A stretch of 64,000 nucleotides of DNA. It comes from Trochalopteron elliotii (taxonomy: Eukaryota; Chordata; Aves; Passeriformes; Leiothrichidae). Shown piece by piece: positions 13,007-25,283 of this stretch. The notes beneath the pieces were generated by a model that was given only the letters and a program-made list of their open reading frames with translations, made no database searches and had not been told where the DNA came from. The first letter of the stretch is position 1. Each line of letters starts with the position of its first letter. The DNA is taken from NCBI GenBank assembly GCA_024734555.1, contig JANPWX010000076.1, forward strand, positions 1,256,689-1,320,688. Direction: 5' to 3'. The position numbers and the translations under genes were made by a program.

Positions 13007-13652
13007 ATGAGTGTGTGACGTGTATGTATATAAAAAAGGGATAATTTTTGTTGCCTTATTTTATTGACATAAATCAATATAAGATGTGAATGTAGCCTTT
13101 TCCTACTATTCCACATCACAAGGACAAAAAATAAATTTCCAAACTTATCAATTCTGAGAGTTGCTTAGAAAATAACTGTTTGAAAACAGTTAGTTTCAGC
13201 CTTACTTTTAGCATGTAACTCCCTTCTATCGCTTACCCTGATGGTGGATGCCAACTAGAAACAGATTACCGTCACAAATATTTTTTAAATTTCTTTCTGT
13301 TTTTTCCCAAAATATTGTAAAAGCCATAAGTACAAGATGCCCCTCACAACTTATCACCAGTAAAGGATAAAAAAAGGCACAAACAAGTTCAGAATAACAT
13401 CAAAAAAGAAAATTATGTAATTGCTTGTTAAAAAAAATGCACTTAATTTTCACAAATTTTAAAGGCATAGCTGCTTCCATTTTTGTTCCATCTGAATCTC
13501 TGTATACAAACTCTGACTGTCATTACTTTTTGATGGCTTTCTAAAGTACTCCAAGATTTTGTAAAATTTAATATGTAAATTAAACCAGGAAATTTACATG
13601 AAAAACTAAGGTAAAAAAATGTACTTTGGAGAAGTAATGTAAAAGCACAAAT

Positions 13653-13658
13653 GCTTAC
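13653..13658 (-). other. KHDRBS2: 5' splice site of the 83-nt KHDRBS2 exon
   Basis: GTAAGC follows AAAG, a strong donor. Read through in the exon frame it gives AGG then TAA, so retention of this intron would terminate the protein two codons past the last full exon codon. Confidence 0.88.
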
Positions 13659-13741
13659 CTTTGTGTTTGGGTGGCATAACTGTTATCATATGCCTCATAG
13701 CTTGGATCATCATATTCCCCCCCATATCCATCATCGTACCC
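13659..13741 (-). CDS. KHDRBS2: KHDRBS2 coding exon (83 nt, probably exon 7 of 9)
   Basis: On the minus strand the exon reads 27 full codons plus two bases. It encodes GYDDGYGGEYDD followed by PSYEAYDNSYATQTQ, and its last two bases (AG) pair with the T that opens the 59-nt exon to give Ser. The spaced Tyr residues, the YDDGYG motif and the YDNSYATQTQ end match the C-terminal tail of KHDRBS2 as I remember it, better than KHDRBS3 (YSTPAQ type) or KHDRBS1. The acceptor is a good pyrimidine tract ending TTTTCCCCTTAG (to 13742). The donor is AAAG followed by GTAAGC (13658-13653), close to consensus. A G7 run at 13717-13723 encodes Gly-Gly within the frame. The KH/QUA RNA-binding region and the proline/RG-rich exon are not in this window. 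The gene identity is a family-level match from memory; the exon structure is seen directly. Confidence 0.93.
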
Positions 13742-13765
13742 CTAAGGGGAAAACAGAACACCACA
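13742..13765 (-). other. KHDRBS2: 3' splice site of the 83-nt KHDRBS2 exon
   Basis: The sense strand reads GTTCTGTTTTCCCCTTAG, a clear pyrimidine-rich tract ending in a TAG acceptor. It is much stronger than the acceptor of the 59-nt exon. Confidence 0.85.
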
Positions 13766-14818
13766 GCTTAGAAGAGTGATAAATCAAAGCATATTATCAA
13801 GCTGTAAAAAAAAATTGCATTAACACATGCATGTCATGTTTGCCCACCATAATGTGAAACATGCAGCTGACTGAACAGAACTGTGAATCATGAAGAACAG
13901 CCCGTACATTGCAAGAGTAAAGAAATCAGTCACTCATTTAAGAACTCAGCTTATTCACTGTGTATTCACTGATAAACTGTGGTGCATTGTCCAAACCACA
14001 GTGCTTCAGTGGGATCTGTGCAGAATACTGATGAATGATAATAAAACCAACAATTTCTGAGCAGTTTGTTACATAAATAGTTCCATAAATACCTACAGGT
14101 GAAATGAACAAATGGCAGGTCAAAGATTTTGACTGTTCTACCCTATTAAGAATGGTGTTGCGATAAAATCTTAATATTCAGTCCATTTAAAAATGCAAAA
14201 CAAAAAACCAAAACATAGCAGCCTATGACAAACAGTATCTGTCAAGCAAGTAATGGCATATGATTTTATAAATAATGCAGAGTAAGCCCCTTTACTTTCA
14301 TTGAGCAGCCTACTCTTTTTAAAAGCATGCTTTTCTGTGACAAATTAATCAACACTTTAGTACAGGTTCCTCCCATCTAACTTAGGGTTCTCACTGAAGA
14401 ACTCAGACAGATGCTCAATTTGGCTAAGACAGAGAGGCACAAGTGATTTCAAAAGGAGGTTCAGGTCATCTAATGCCTGAATTTTCCACTGAGGCAGTCA
14501 TGGGCAATTGTGATCCATTGTAGCTGTCTCTGAACCAAAGAATGCTCAGAAACCACACAATAAATAAATAAAGATATAATCTTTAGGGGTGACTTTTGAT
14601 ATGCTTTTTTCATATGACAGGACAACAGAGTAGGTAAAAATGATATATGGAAACTCTTTTTTAAAATTTTTCTATGATTTTTGTGAGTCACTATTTGTAG
14701 TTAAATTGCAATGAAACATTTTGTTGTCAAAAGAAAACCCTGCTGTTAAGGGAAATGCTAAAGGAAATAGTGGACTTAAAAAACTTTGACTCAATATTAA
14801 TTACAGCAAAAGGCAATT
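13765..14818. other. Intronic DNA with no recognisable element
   Basis: This is AT-rich sequence just upstream (gene sense) of the 83-nt exon. I see no named repeat. Confidence 0.55.
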
Positions 14819-14838
14819 CCCATCCCCCCTCCCCCCCC
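14819..14838 (-). other. G-run with G-quadruplex potential on the transcribed sense strand
   Basis: The plus strand shows C3, AT, C6, T, C8. The KHDRBS2 sense strand therefore reads G8-A-G6-AT-G3, from which four G3 tracts with short loops can be drawn. It lies about 1.1 kb upstream of the 83-nt exon. Confidence 0.6.
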
Positions 14839-14839
14839 A

Positions 14840-17800
14840 GCTACGCAAAATTTAGTCAGGTTGGGGGAGAAGGGACAGCATGAGGCAGCTCCAAAATAAC
14901 AGCAGTCCAACAAACAATCACACTATTATAACCACCCAAAGTATAGTTATTTTGGTATTTCATTATTTCTGCTAATTAAACTTCCCAGCAGTATTGAACA
15001 AGACTTCACTGGCATTCCTAAATTCAAGAAAACATTCTATGGACGAAGCATTCAGTTATGTTTCCTTAGGTCAAGCATATGAAATTTGCCTGGGCTACCC
15101 ATCAGTGAGGGTAAGTGTGGATTCCAGGTAGGAGGTTTCATCTCTGTGGTGCTCTAAGTCCTGAGGGAAGGACAGGACTCTGCAGGAACGTCATGTGTCA
15201 TCTGTAATAAGGTAAAGCCTTTCTGGGCAGAATGGAGTGTCCATTTTCAAACTGGGAATGTCCTGTCCCAGAATCTGAAGTCCACACAAACCCCATCATC
15301 TTCCATTTTGGGTGGTAGTCCACTGTGTTTTGACTTGTCTGCATTAATATGAACTCATAGCAAAAAGTATAGTTAAAATCATATCCCTGCAGATGACAGT
15401 GACACATTTAACATTATATAGCTAAATACACAATCTTGCTTCTGGGGGCAGGATAAGAGAAACAATGCACCCCAGGAGACAGATGTTAGTCACATTGATT
15501 AGTATGCTACTGGGTGGGATCCTGCTACTGTGAAGATGAGGGTGATGGGAGTTCCTATATAAAGTCAAATAGCTAGGGGACAGACATTTCAGCCTGCTTA
15601 CCCAACCATCTGAGAGAACAGGAAAGGCAACAATTACAAATTAGCTCTCTCTGCTTCTTGATGCCTGAGGAGGATCAACGTTCAGCATGAGCAGGGCAGA
15701 GAACACTTGTTAATATTTGACACCTCTGTGGGTTCACGTTACAGACTTTCAGCAGCCTCCCTCAAGGCTCAGAGCAGGTCAATACAGTGCAAATGGTTCA
15801 AGTGCAATGGTTGGAAAACAACGTACAAAAGCACAAGGTACCTTTAATAAGCAAAAAGTATTTTCTGGATAAAGTTTTTATTCGTCACAGTCTGTATGAA
15901 AATTATCTTCTAATCCTACAGGCGAAGCCTTTGTGAAAGCAACATACCAGCATTTATTGAAAGTTTAATACAATGTACTGTACCCAGACACCCAGCACAC
16001 CCTTAGGTATCTAGAACTGAGACCCAAAATAGCTCCTTTCACATCCTTGAAATGTCTTAAACTCACTGAGCAGTTTTCTCCTCTTTAACCTTCATATCCC
16101 CAGAACCTACAACTTTAATGTTTGAAAATATTTCTTGGTCAGGCATTTTGAGAGATGAAGAATCCAGCTCCCACCTAGACCTTGTTGAGATCAGTAGTTG
16201 TGAGTCTGAGGGTGTCCAGATTCACATATTCTGCTCTGTGTGTGATGACGATGGTGCTCCAAAAGCAGTTCTGTATAAATCCAGAGAGCAGAACCCAAGA
16301 TGCCCTCCCCAAATGCAGTACAATTTTTTGCTCAGCACTAGAGTCAGCACTTCATGCACCTTCTAGGTCTATTTAGTGCTTCTATAAAACCAAATCAACC
16401 AACCAACCATTTTCTGTGTAGAAGTCTTTTTGTCCCATAGTAACTGCCACCACCATTCAGCAGAAAAAGCCTACTACAATGAAATGAGAAATATGCAATG
16501 GGGAACTATTAGAAATATTCAAAGTCAAACTGATAGCCATTTCTAAGTTAGGTTTTTATGCCAGGCTACCTTTATCTTAGGTATTTCTTAATAAAACAAC
16601 TTTCCAAAACACAAAAAAAACCCCACAAAACCTCTTTATTTTGTGCCAAGGGAAAGGACAGTGAGACTTCCAATGATTAGGATTTGCTCTGGCCCTACAA
16701 TAATACATATTGGATGTGAGATAAAAGAACAAAAATACAGATTTAAAGCTGCAGTGGCACTAAGAATGTTTATCAACAATTATGGATGATTTTAAGGACT
16801 TTTGGTATTGTTTAGAGTTGAAAAATAGTAACAAAAAAGCTGATGAGTTAAGTAAAAATTTAAAATAGAGCTCAATTTAAAAAAAGACTGATTTGAAAAC
16901 GAGCTTATTAAGTATTTGCCAGTCTCTCCCTACAAAAGGGAAGACTGGAAAAACTCTTAGGACAATCTCAGAACAGCATCTGAAATTAGCACTTGTGACT
17001 CACTTCAGGAGGAAATACTCTCTACTCTACTACTGATAATGAAAATTATACTCAACAGAAAAAGGGATGTAAAAGCAAAAAAGGACATAATTCAAAAAAG
17101 GCTTATATTCTACTACCCGAGAAAAAGTTAAGTACCAGTTTGATTCAACAGTCAAGAGACTATTCAGAAGAATTTATTTTATTTATTTAGATTTACTCAA
17201 ATCCTCTTCTATTTTCAGATGCTGAAAAAGATATTAGAAATACAAACAGAATTTTAAGTACCATTAGTTACAAGGGTATCTTAATATTACACATTCTGAT
17301 TACTTTAAACATGAATTTCCTTCTTAGTGTTAAGACCCTGTTTCAGACAACAACAGCCTGTACTCAAATGCACCAAGTTTAAATCAACTCTTCTCTGAAT
17401 AGCCTTAGAAAATAGAATTTTCACAGCATGCTCTGAAAAATGGTAGGTTTCAAGTCTGTGAAACCAAGAAGGAAAATAAATCTAATACTTCTAATGAAAA
17501 CTGCCCTACTCACAATATTTTATGTAAGTCCTCATAATACATGACAAAATATATTGTAAGAGAGTTGAAACGAATTTGTTTATTTATAGAAAATAGCCCA
17601 ACTCTTTCTAAAGTAGCAAACAGCAAAATGGCTAGACTTTGAAAAAGAAAAAAACCAAAACCACAAAGAGTAAGTCAAAATAAAGTGAGTTATGCAACTC
17701 AGTATTTTAGTTGGCAAACATGGTAACATGAAAAATTACCTGCAGTCAGAGAAACAGAACAGCCTTTCTCATTAGCTGAATCCAGCAGTACACAAAACTT

Positions 17801-18257
17801 AGTCCTGCACCTCAGAGAAGGCGAAGGTATAAATATCCACCTCTAGTTGTAACTCTTAAATAAAAGCAGTTAAGGGACCTTTGTAGAGTTTTCAGTATTT
17901 TCTTCGCCTTGCTTCTATGTTGCTGTCTCACTCTCTTTTCTGCTGTGACTGGGTCACATCCATGCTTTCTCACACATCCACATCATCCTAGCTTAGAAAG
18001 CTAAAAGCCAGTTGTCCACCACTAAGATAACAGTACATACCCATAAAACTCACAGGGTAGAGATAAAATATTTTTAGAGGATAATTCACGCTATTGACAC
18101 ATATTTGAAAACAAGTTGAATTGCTCTTTAAATGAGAACTTTCTTTCCGTTTATTATACAGGAAGTCCAGGATGGATATGTCAGATATATAGATAACTGA
18201 TCTTAAAATAAACAAGCTAGCTCACAATTTGAAGGAATTTATTGCTCATATTGAGAA
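14840..18257. other. Intronic DNA with no recognisable element
   Basis: This is AT-rich intronic sequence. Frames reach at most about 80 codons and show no domain I recognise. No repeat family was identified. Confidence 0.55.
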
Positions 18258-18884
18258 CAGTCCTAAGGAAAAGAATCTGGAGATGCTGGTTGAGAAGCTC
18301 AACATGAGCCGGCAATGTGTGCTTGGAGCCAGAATGCCACACACATCCTGGGCTGCATCAAAAGCAGTGTGGCCAGCAGGGTGATGGAGGGGATTCTGCC
18401 CCACCCTTCCATCCCCATAATTCCTCATCTGGAGTACTGCATCCAGTTCTGCGGCTCCCAACATAAGGACATGGACCTGTTGGAGTGAGTCCAGAGGGGG
18501 GTCACCAAGATGATCAGAGGGCTGGAGCCCTTCTGCTATGAAGACAGGATGAAAAGAGCTGGGGTTTTATACCCTGGAGAAGGGTCTGGGAAGACCTTAG
18601 AGAACCTTCCAGTACCTTAAAGGGGGCTCCCAAAAAGCTGGAGGAACTTATCACAAGGATATGTGACAGGTCAAGGGAGAATGGCATATAAAGAAGTTGG
18701 TAAGGCTCGAGTTGCCCAGAAAAATCGTGGATGCTCCATCCCTGGAAATGTTCAAGGTCATGTTGGATGGGGCTTTGAGCAACCTGACCCAGCAGGGGGA
18801 ATCCCTGCCCATGGCAAGGAGTTTGGAACTACATGATGTTAACATCCCTTCCAACCCAAACCATTCTGTGATTCTATGGTTCTA
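18258..18884 (+). mobile_element. CR1 LINE fragment, 3' end intact
   Basis: The sequence follows the 3' part of avian CR1 in plus orientation. It includes a degenerate AACATGAGCCGGCAATGTGT segment, a CATCCTGGGCTGCATCA segment, GGATGGGGCTTTGAGCAACC, and a CCTTCCAACCCAAACCATTC tail. It ends in the terminal octamer series ATTCTGTG ATTCTATG GTTCTA typical of CR1. It is 5'-truncated, as most CR1 copies are, and its reverse-transcriptase frame is broken. It lies antisense to KHDRBS2. Confidence 0.93.
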
Positions 18885-19343
18885 AAGTGGGGGGTAGCTC
18901 TAAGCAGATGTAGAGGAACACATTCAGTGTATTAATTTTATATAATTTAGAAAAATAGCCATTTTATTCTACCAACTACAAACAGAAGTAAAAATAGTAA
19001 TTACTTTGTATTTGGATTGTTCAGTGTTGAAAACCTTTAGTTAGAGCAGATGAATGTCATTGAAGTACCTGGGAAGTTAGCCTGTTGCTGAACAAGGATC
19101 CCCAAAATTGTAATTTATATTTAGAAACTGAAATTCTGACCATATTATTCTGAAAGTACGTATGTCTGTTTTTATAGCTGACCATGTATTCTTCAGCTAT
19201 ACCTACAGTGTCAGAAGGATGAAAAACTAGATATTATCAAGTTTTTGAAGATGCTATATATATCCCCTGGAAAATTTCACAAGCATTTTGAAGATGAACT
19301 AAAAAATAAGTAGAGTGGTAGTATATCCATGAAAATTATAATC
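18885..19343. other. Intronic DNA with no recognisable element
   Basis: This is a short AT-rich stretch between the CR1 copy and the microsatellite. Nothing else is seen. Confidence 0.6.
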
Positions 19344-19426
<83 letters not shown>

Positions 19427-19437
19427 TAATAATGATG
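19344..19437 (+). repeat. Compound trinucleotide microsatellite (AGT)15(AAT)12
   Basis: Fifteen AGT units (19344-19388) are followed by twelve AAT units (19389-19424) and an impure GAT/AAT tail. Long apparent Leu, Ile and Thr runs in the minus-strand frames across this point are artefacts of the repeat. Confidence 0.97.
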
Positions 19438-21943
19438 CTGAAATTAAAATGGGAATACCAATCAATTGAAAAATTAGAGCTCTGTGTTAGGGACTTCGTA
19501 AATGCAATGTATGAACTAGACTCTACAGTGCTGAGACAACCCAGAGTAGACAAGCTCGGTAGAGCCGATGACGATGTCTCAACACACACGATCTCTTAAA
19601 AAGATCACTCTTCCTCACCCCAGAAATGGGAAACACCTTCATAAAGGAATGGTAAAACACAAAGAGAGGAAAAAATTACATACGCTCATAGAAACATAAT
19701 TAAAGTGTAAGTATAATCACAGTCATGGAGATCTTACAAATTCAAAGCAGAGAACATTCATGTCCTCATATTTCAATGGTTTAAATAAATCTCATGTGGA
19801 ACAATTAGGGCAGTAAGAATGAGTGAAACTGAACAAGTTTACTACCCAGATAAAGACAAGGTAGAGGACACAAAAGCAAACAGATATGCAGTGACAGAAC
19901 AGCCACAGTAAACCAGAATCTCAAATACTTCAAAAAAATTGCTGTGTATTCTCCTAAATGTAGGCTTAATTTCTTTTTTTTTTTCAACTAAATGCAAAAT
20001 GAATGAACAACACTTAAAATACATTTTGGTGTACTGAAAATCAGAACAGAATAAAAATGTAAACAAAAATCTAACAGAAAAGAAACTTTTGTTACTCCTT
20101 TCATTACAGCACAATTTGTTGCTGCAATTATTCTACTCCAGCATCCATCTGATTAACACCCTTCTTCAAATCCTTCTGTTTGCTTTCTTTATGCTCATGA
20201 AACCAGATTAAAACTTCTAATCATGTGTCAAAGCTCTGTACAGTCAACTGCTACTTACATCTCTTTAACTTCTTGCACTTTTCCCCAGCTTTGCTGCCAT
20301 TGACTCTGAAACCCTTTCCTCTCCCAATTACTTGTGATGCTTTTCATATTGCCTCTCCCTATGGAATGGCACCCTTACCAGTGTGACAATCCTCTACTCA
20401 GTTCCCACTCCACAGGAATGTCTTGCAGAAATATCTCTCTCAATAAAATGACCTATTTTAGTAATAAGTAGGAAGTGGAGATGAAAAAAATTTCATTATC
20501 TTCTTTGTGTATCTGCAGTAAGATGCATTTTTGCATTTGTCTAAGATTGAGATTTGTGAAGAAAGGGTTTTTTAATTGGTATTTTTACTTTTTATTTTTA
20601 TTTTATTTTTACTGATGACTTGGCTGTGTATTGCTTTACATAGTCCTTGAGTGATAATATATTGCAGTGGCAGGTTGTACTGGAGACATTCTATCACATA
20701 AATGTCATTTAAATTAAAGATTTCTTTTTCCTGTGAACTGAAATGAGTAGAGTAGGAAGAAGCCTTCAGCTGCCAAGGGAGAATGGGCTGCAATACACCC
20801 ACTATTGGTTTTAATATCTGTATCATATCTAATATTCCTCTTTACAGAATTTCTAGCAAAGGAGATGGTGAACTTCTTGTGCATCCTGGTGCTCCCATAG
20901 CTGTAGAGAGAGTGCAATAGATGGAGCTGGCTTTGTCAACAGAACAGTAAGATTTAGTGAATCAGAGATATAGAAATAATTACAAATATCTACTAAAAAG
21001 TGACAACTCGTCTGCCCAAGTTTGGTAACTTATTGATGATTTAAAGCATCTCACTCTGCTTTGACTTGCTAGACACAATGTCTTATATGCAAATAAACTC
21101 TCTAATAATCTACAAAATTATATTTCCAGGCCTTGAATACTAGGAATTCCAAGAAATTTTACTTTTTTTTTTTTTCCCAACCCTTGAAAACTGGATAGTC
21201 CATCTCAGATCTTTTAAATGCTCAAGTAAATCCTGTGGTACTAGCAAGGAGCAGACATGCTTTCACAGGTGCTTAATAGGACCTTAAACAACATTTAATT
21301 TTAAACCAGATTTCACTATGATGTATTATTAATGCTGGAAGCAGGCTACTTAAATACAACTTGGCCAAGTGCAAGCTACTGTGCTCTAGCAAATACATCC
21401 TCAAATTTTATAAGCTCCTCATGTCTCCAAATTTACAGAATCCTCTAAAGACTTGTAGGAATCATGATGCTTAACAGCTATACAATTTTACTGCAGCACT
21501 GAAGAAAAAAAGCTCCTCAAAAATAGCCTTATGTTTTTTATGTCAAGAAACGAAAATACACAGGTTAATTCTTTGTGCAATCCTATTGTTTTTGATCCAC
21601 TTTTATCCTCTATTTAAATATATTTAACCATTAAGGATTCCATGAATTAGTAATACATAACAGTTAACAAATCTTCAAGTGCTCAAAACCCAAGGCAAAT
21701 AAAGATTTATTTATTTATTAATCCCGAAGCTGGTCTAGATGAGTGTTCAGGCATTCTTAATGTTGGAATCTTTATATCTTAATATTTGGAAGACAACATA
21801 TGCCTTTTTCATAAATTATAGCTCTTGCTTAACCAAATTCCAAATTTGAATTCACCACATATTTTCTGAAATCTAATTAAATAGAAAATTATTTCTAAAA
21901 ATAATTTTGCACAATGAATTTTCAATTTTCTTCTGTATGCGAT

Positions 21944-21960
21944 TTATGCATTTTGCATAA
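21944..21960. promoter_or_regulatory. Perfect inverted repeat TTATGCA-TTT-TGCATAA
   Basis: Seven-base arms flank a 3-base spacer and form two facing octamer-like half sites (ATGCA/TGCAT). It resembles paired POU-domain sites. Function is not shown. Confidence 0.3.
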
Positions 21961-22162
21961 CTTTTGAGTCCATACATAAACATTTTAACTCTTCCATTCA
22001 TTTTTCTTACCTTATGAAAGACCATAAAGGATTATTTCCAAGACATAACAATGGTACCTCTTATTTATCATTGGTTCAAGCCATCCAGCTAAACAGTATT
22101 TTACCAGTACCATCATAATATTTGATTATATTTTTTAAGCTGCAATCTGATTAATGTGTTCC

Positions 22163-22176
22163 ATATATATATATAT
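22163..22176 (+). repeat. (AT)7 dinucleotide run
   Basis: Seven perfect AT units in an AT-rich context. Confidence 0.9.
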
Positions 22177-25100
22177 TTACACATGCACATATACACATTT
22201 GAATTGATGAAACTTTTCTTTGTACTCCATTTTTAAGTGCTGATGTAATGAAATTTACTATGAACAAAATAGTGTTTAAAAGTTATGAAAATCAGTCACT
22301 AAAGAAACTAAATGTTAAGTGGATATTAGTTGTAGAAGAGATGAACTCATTGTTTTTTCTGCTTATGACAATGTTTTTTCAGCTTATTATACAAGTGCAC
22401 TGAATGCAGCAATGTTTGCCCTGCTGCTAATCACATTTGAACAAAAATGTTCCTGAAAATTCTTCTGGATCCTGAGTACTGTAAAGAAGTAAAATCCAAA
22501 GTACATACTCACAGCATCTTCTTAGCAGCAATATTTAATTTTCTAACAGATATTGTCTGATTGGAAAATACATTTTAGCTAGGATTAAAGGTACTGCAGG
22601 CTTTTATTCTTGGATTAAAAAAAAATATGTAAGAAGAGTGAATTCAATTAGCACGATCTTGTAAGGAATTATTCATAGAGGCCAGGTATAATTAAAAGAA
22701 AACATGCAGAATGTAATGGGACTTCTCATTTGCAAATATAATAATGAGCAAAACAGTAAAGAATAGTTAATACTTATTGAGATATTTAAGGGTAGTCTTT
22801 AAATTGTTATTCCCTCAAGTTTGAGCATGCAATTAGAGAAACTGGGGATGGAAAAGAACAGATCATCTATCAGAAACTCTTGTCAAATGCGATTGTTCCT
22901 TTCACTTTCAGCATGTTTTTTAGTGCTTTCTCTAATTAAATGCTAAATATTGCCAGGAGTAGGGATTCCACCATTTCTCTTGGGAGACTGTGTGACAGCC
23001 TAATAGATCTTTGTGTCAGACACCTCTGCTAACTTTATCCCGTATGACTAAATATATCCCACTCTACCAGAGAGATGCATTCTCACAAGTCAGTATTCTC
23101 AGAGTTTTCCAATGTCTGTGTTATATTTTTTCATTTTCTTTTAAGAATTACTCAAATATAAAGGTTCAACGTCAACGCAAACCTGACACAGAGAGATACA
23201 CTGATAAGCAGACAGTGCGGCAACCAGTGAGGACCCCCAAATCTTCATAAAAATCTCATACATATCCTTGCCTTCACAAACAGGGTCCAGGAAATTGTTG
23301 TACTGGTTGTCTTTGACTGTAGTGGATCAGGAATGCTAAATACTACTACTAGTATCCTAAAGTAAAAGCCTTCTAAAGGAAGTGTCTATCAGTGGTGACA
23401 GATGAGCTGCCTGAATTAAATCTTTAGTTTGGTGGAATTTTATGGCATTAAAATCCACCCAGAAAGTCAGTACAGACCTCAGAATATGACTTTTGCAGCA
23501 ACTCATACAACTTACTCTGCAAGGCTTTGTCCTGTGCGCCAGATCAATTTTGCATATATTTTTTAAGGTGATGGAAGTGATACAGATATAGATCAGTTAC
23601 AAAATTCCTACTAAATAAAGAATAAAAATCCTGTTACTATGTATGGCATATTCCAAGCATCTGGCGCAGCCTAGCTCTCATGCAAACAAGGATGTCTTGT
23701 GATCTCAGACTGCAGCAAGAAGACAGACAAAGGAATTGTAATAGTTTCCCTATTAAATGCTACACTCTTTCTACCACACACTTGTAATGACTTTGATCAA
23801 GCTTAGTCTTTACCTGCTTATCATTCATGGTTGAAAACTCAGAAACCTGACTGGGTCTTTGATCCACTAACTGAGTTAAGCACGTTAAAGGTACAGAAAT
23901 AGGTAAAACTGACATATGGAAACCACAATGATAACTTTATGCTAATTCCTTTAATGCTTGCCAAGGAATAAAAAGACAGAAGAAGGAAAAAAAAGGGAAA
24001 AAATGCCAACAGCTCTGTTAATTCCAAGACTGTTCTTCTCAGGAGAGTGATTCTGACCTTTCCTGGTGCAGGCTGTCAACAAATTAAGGACAAAAATGGA
24101 TTAAAAATATTGATGGACTGCGAATGAGAACAGTACTGACTTTAATTTATCATATACAAGCAGAAGTTCACACCTAATAATGCCTCTTCTACTCTAAACA
24201 CTGTGATGGAGACACCAAAAGCAGAGTTCAACAGCCTTCTCAAGCATCCTCTAGGGCTGGATTCCCAAAGTGTACAGAACAACGTGGGCCATGACTGCTC
24301 CAGCTGCTAGGTAGTCTACTCAAAGTGTCCAACAACACAACTGAAAATGTAATTTCTGGTTTGTGTTTTAAAAACTACATTAGATAAAGAGTGACAGGCA
24401 GACTACCTGCTAAAAGAAAAAAAAATCTTGAAGAGATTTTTCTCTGGCCACAGATGTGGAGGCACAACATAAACTGCAGTGAACATTTGACTGACACACC
24501 TGAAATCTTGTGTTGTTGCTGTTTTTTTGAATGAATACATTTTACTAATACTCCTTAGATTTTCTCACTAAGATCAGAACCCTTTTAGCTCCATATTCAG
24601 AATTGAAAACAATTTGGTGCGATTTTAGCTCTTTAGACTACTTGAATTTTAAAGCCTGCATATCAAGTCAATTTCTATTACTCTTCAACTATTAATTGAC
24701 ATAGGGGTTTTATTTATTGGTTATTTTTATTGTTATAATTTTCACCTTTCTTTTTATTTAATTATATTTTTAATATAATGATACTTTTTATATAAGGATA
24801 CTTTTATTGTACAAAATATAGATTGTGTTATATCATAATCAATTCTGTTTCAGAAAGAGAAAGTAGGGAAGTGAGATGAAAATAATTTGTTAGTTGCTAT
24901 TTCCTTTTAAACATTGTTTCAGCACTTTATGAATTCATCTTTATCTTGTTTATGCTATGATAATACCTTGCCCTGGATAACACAAAAATCTAGTTATGTC
25001 TCATATCTTCTTTCTTTTAAAGAGCAACAATGTTAACAGGAATTTTTAAATTGAATTCCTTGAAATTTATATCAGGTCATAGCAAGCTGAAAAGGCCACT

Positions 25101-25283
25101 ATGTCAGTTTTGGAAGTACTGAGGGAAAGACTATTCACAGCTAAATAACAAAGAGGATATGTCAGCACTTGTAGTAGAAAAGAAGCATATGGACACTTTT
25201 TACTATCATTCAGAGAAGATGCCAGCTAACTCTTAAACTCTGCTGGAACACCAAAAAAATCAGTAGAAGGTAATTCTCACCTT

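Larger units (their letters stand above)
175..13658 (-). other. KHDRBS2: KHDRBS2 intron between the 83-nt and 59-nt exons (13,484 bp)
   Basis: The span is bounded by the donor at 13658 and the acceptor at 175, with compatible phases. It is AT-rich with short stop-delimited frames only. Contents listed separately are a duplicated segment at 8046-8132, an unplaced higher-complexity stretch at 9090-9525, an LTR-like block at 10325-10850, a GGT run at 11570 and a transcription-factor motif cluster near 12960. Confidence 0.88.
19438..25283. other. Intronic DNA, AT-rich, simple tracts only
   Basis: No named retroposon or RNA gene is seen. There are a T13 run at 21163-21175, an (AT)7 run at 22163-22176, a POU-like palindrome at 21944-21960, and a very AT-rich patch at about 24690-24840. 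Confidence 0.55.

Noticed and set aside
19277..19589. Minus-strand frames with long Leu, Ile and Thr runs
   Set aside because: The runs are translations of the (AGT)(AAT) microsatellite, with no supporting context on either side.
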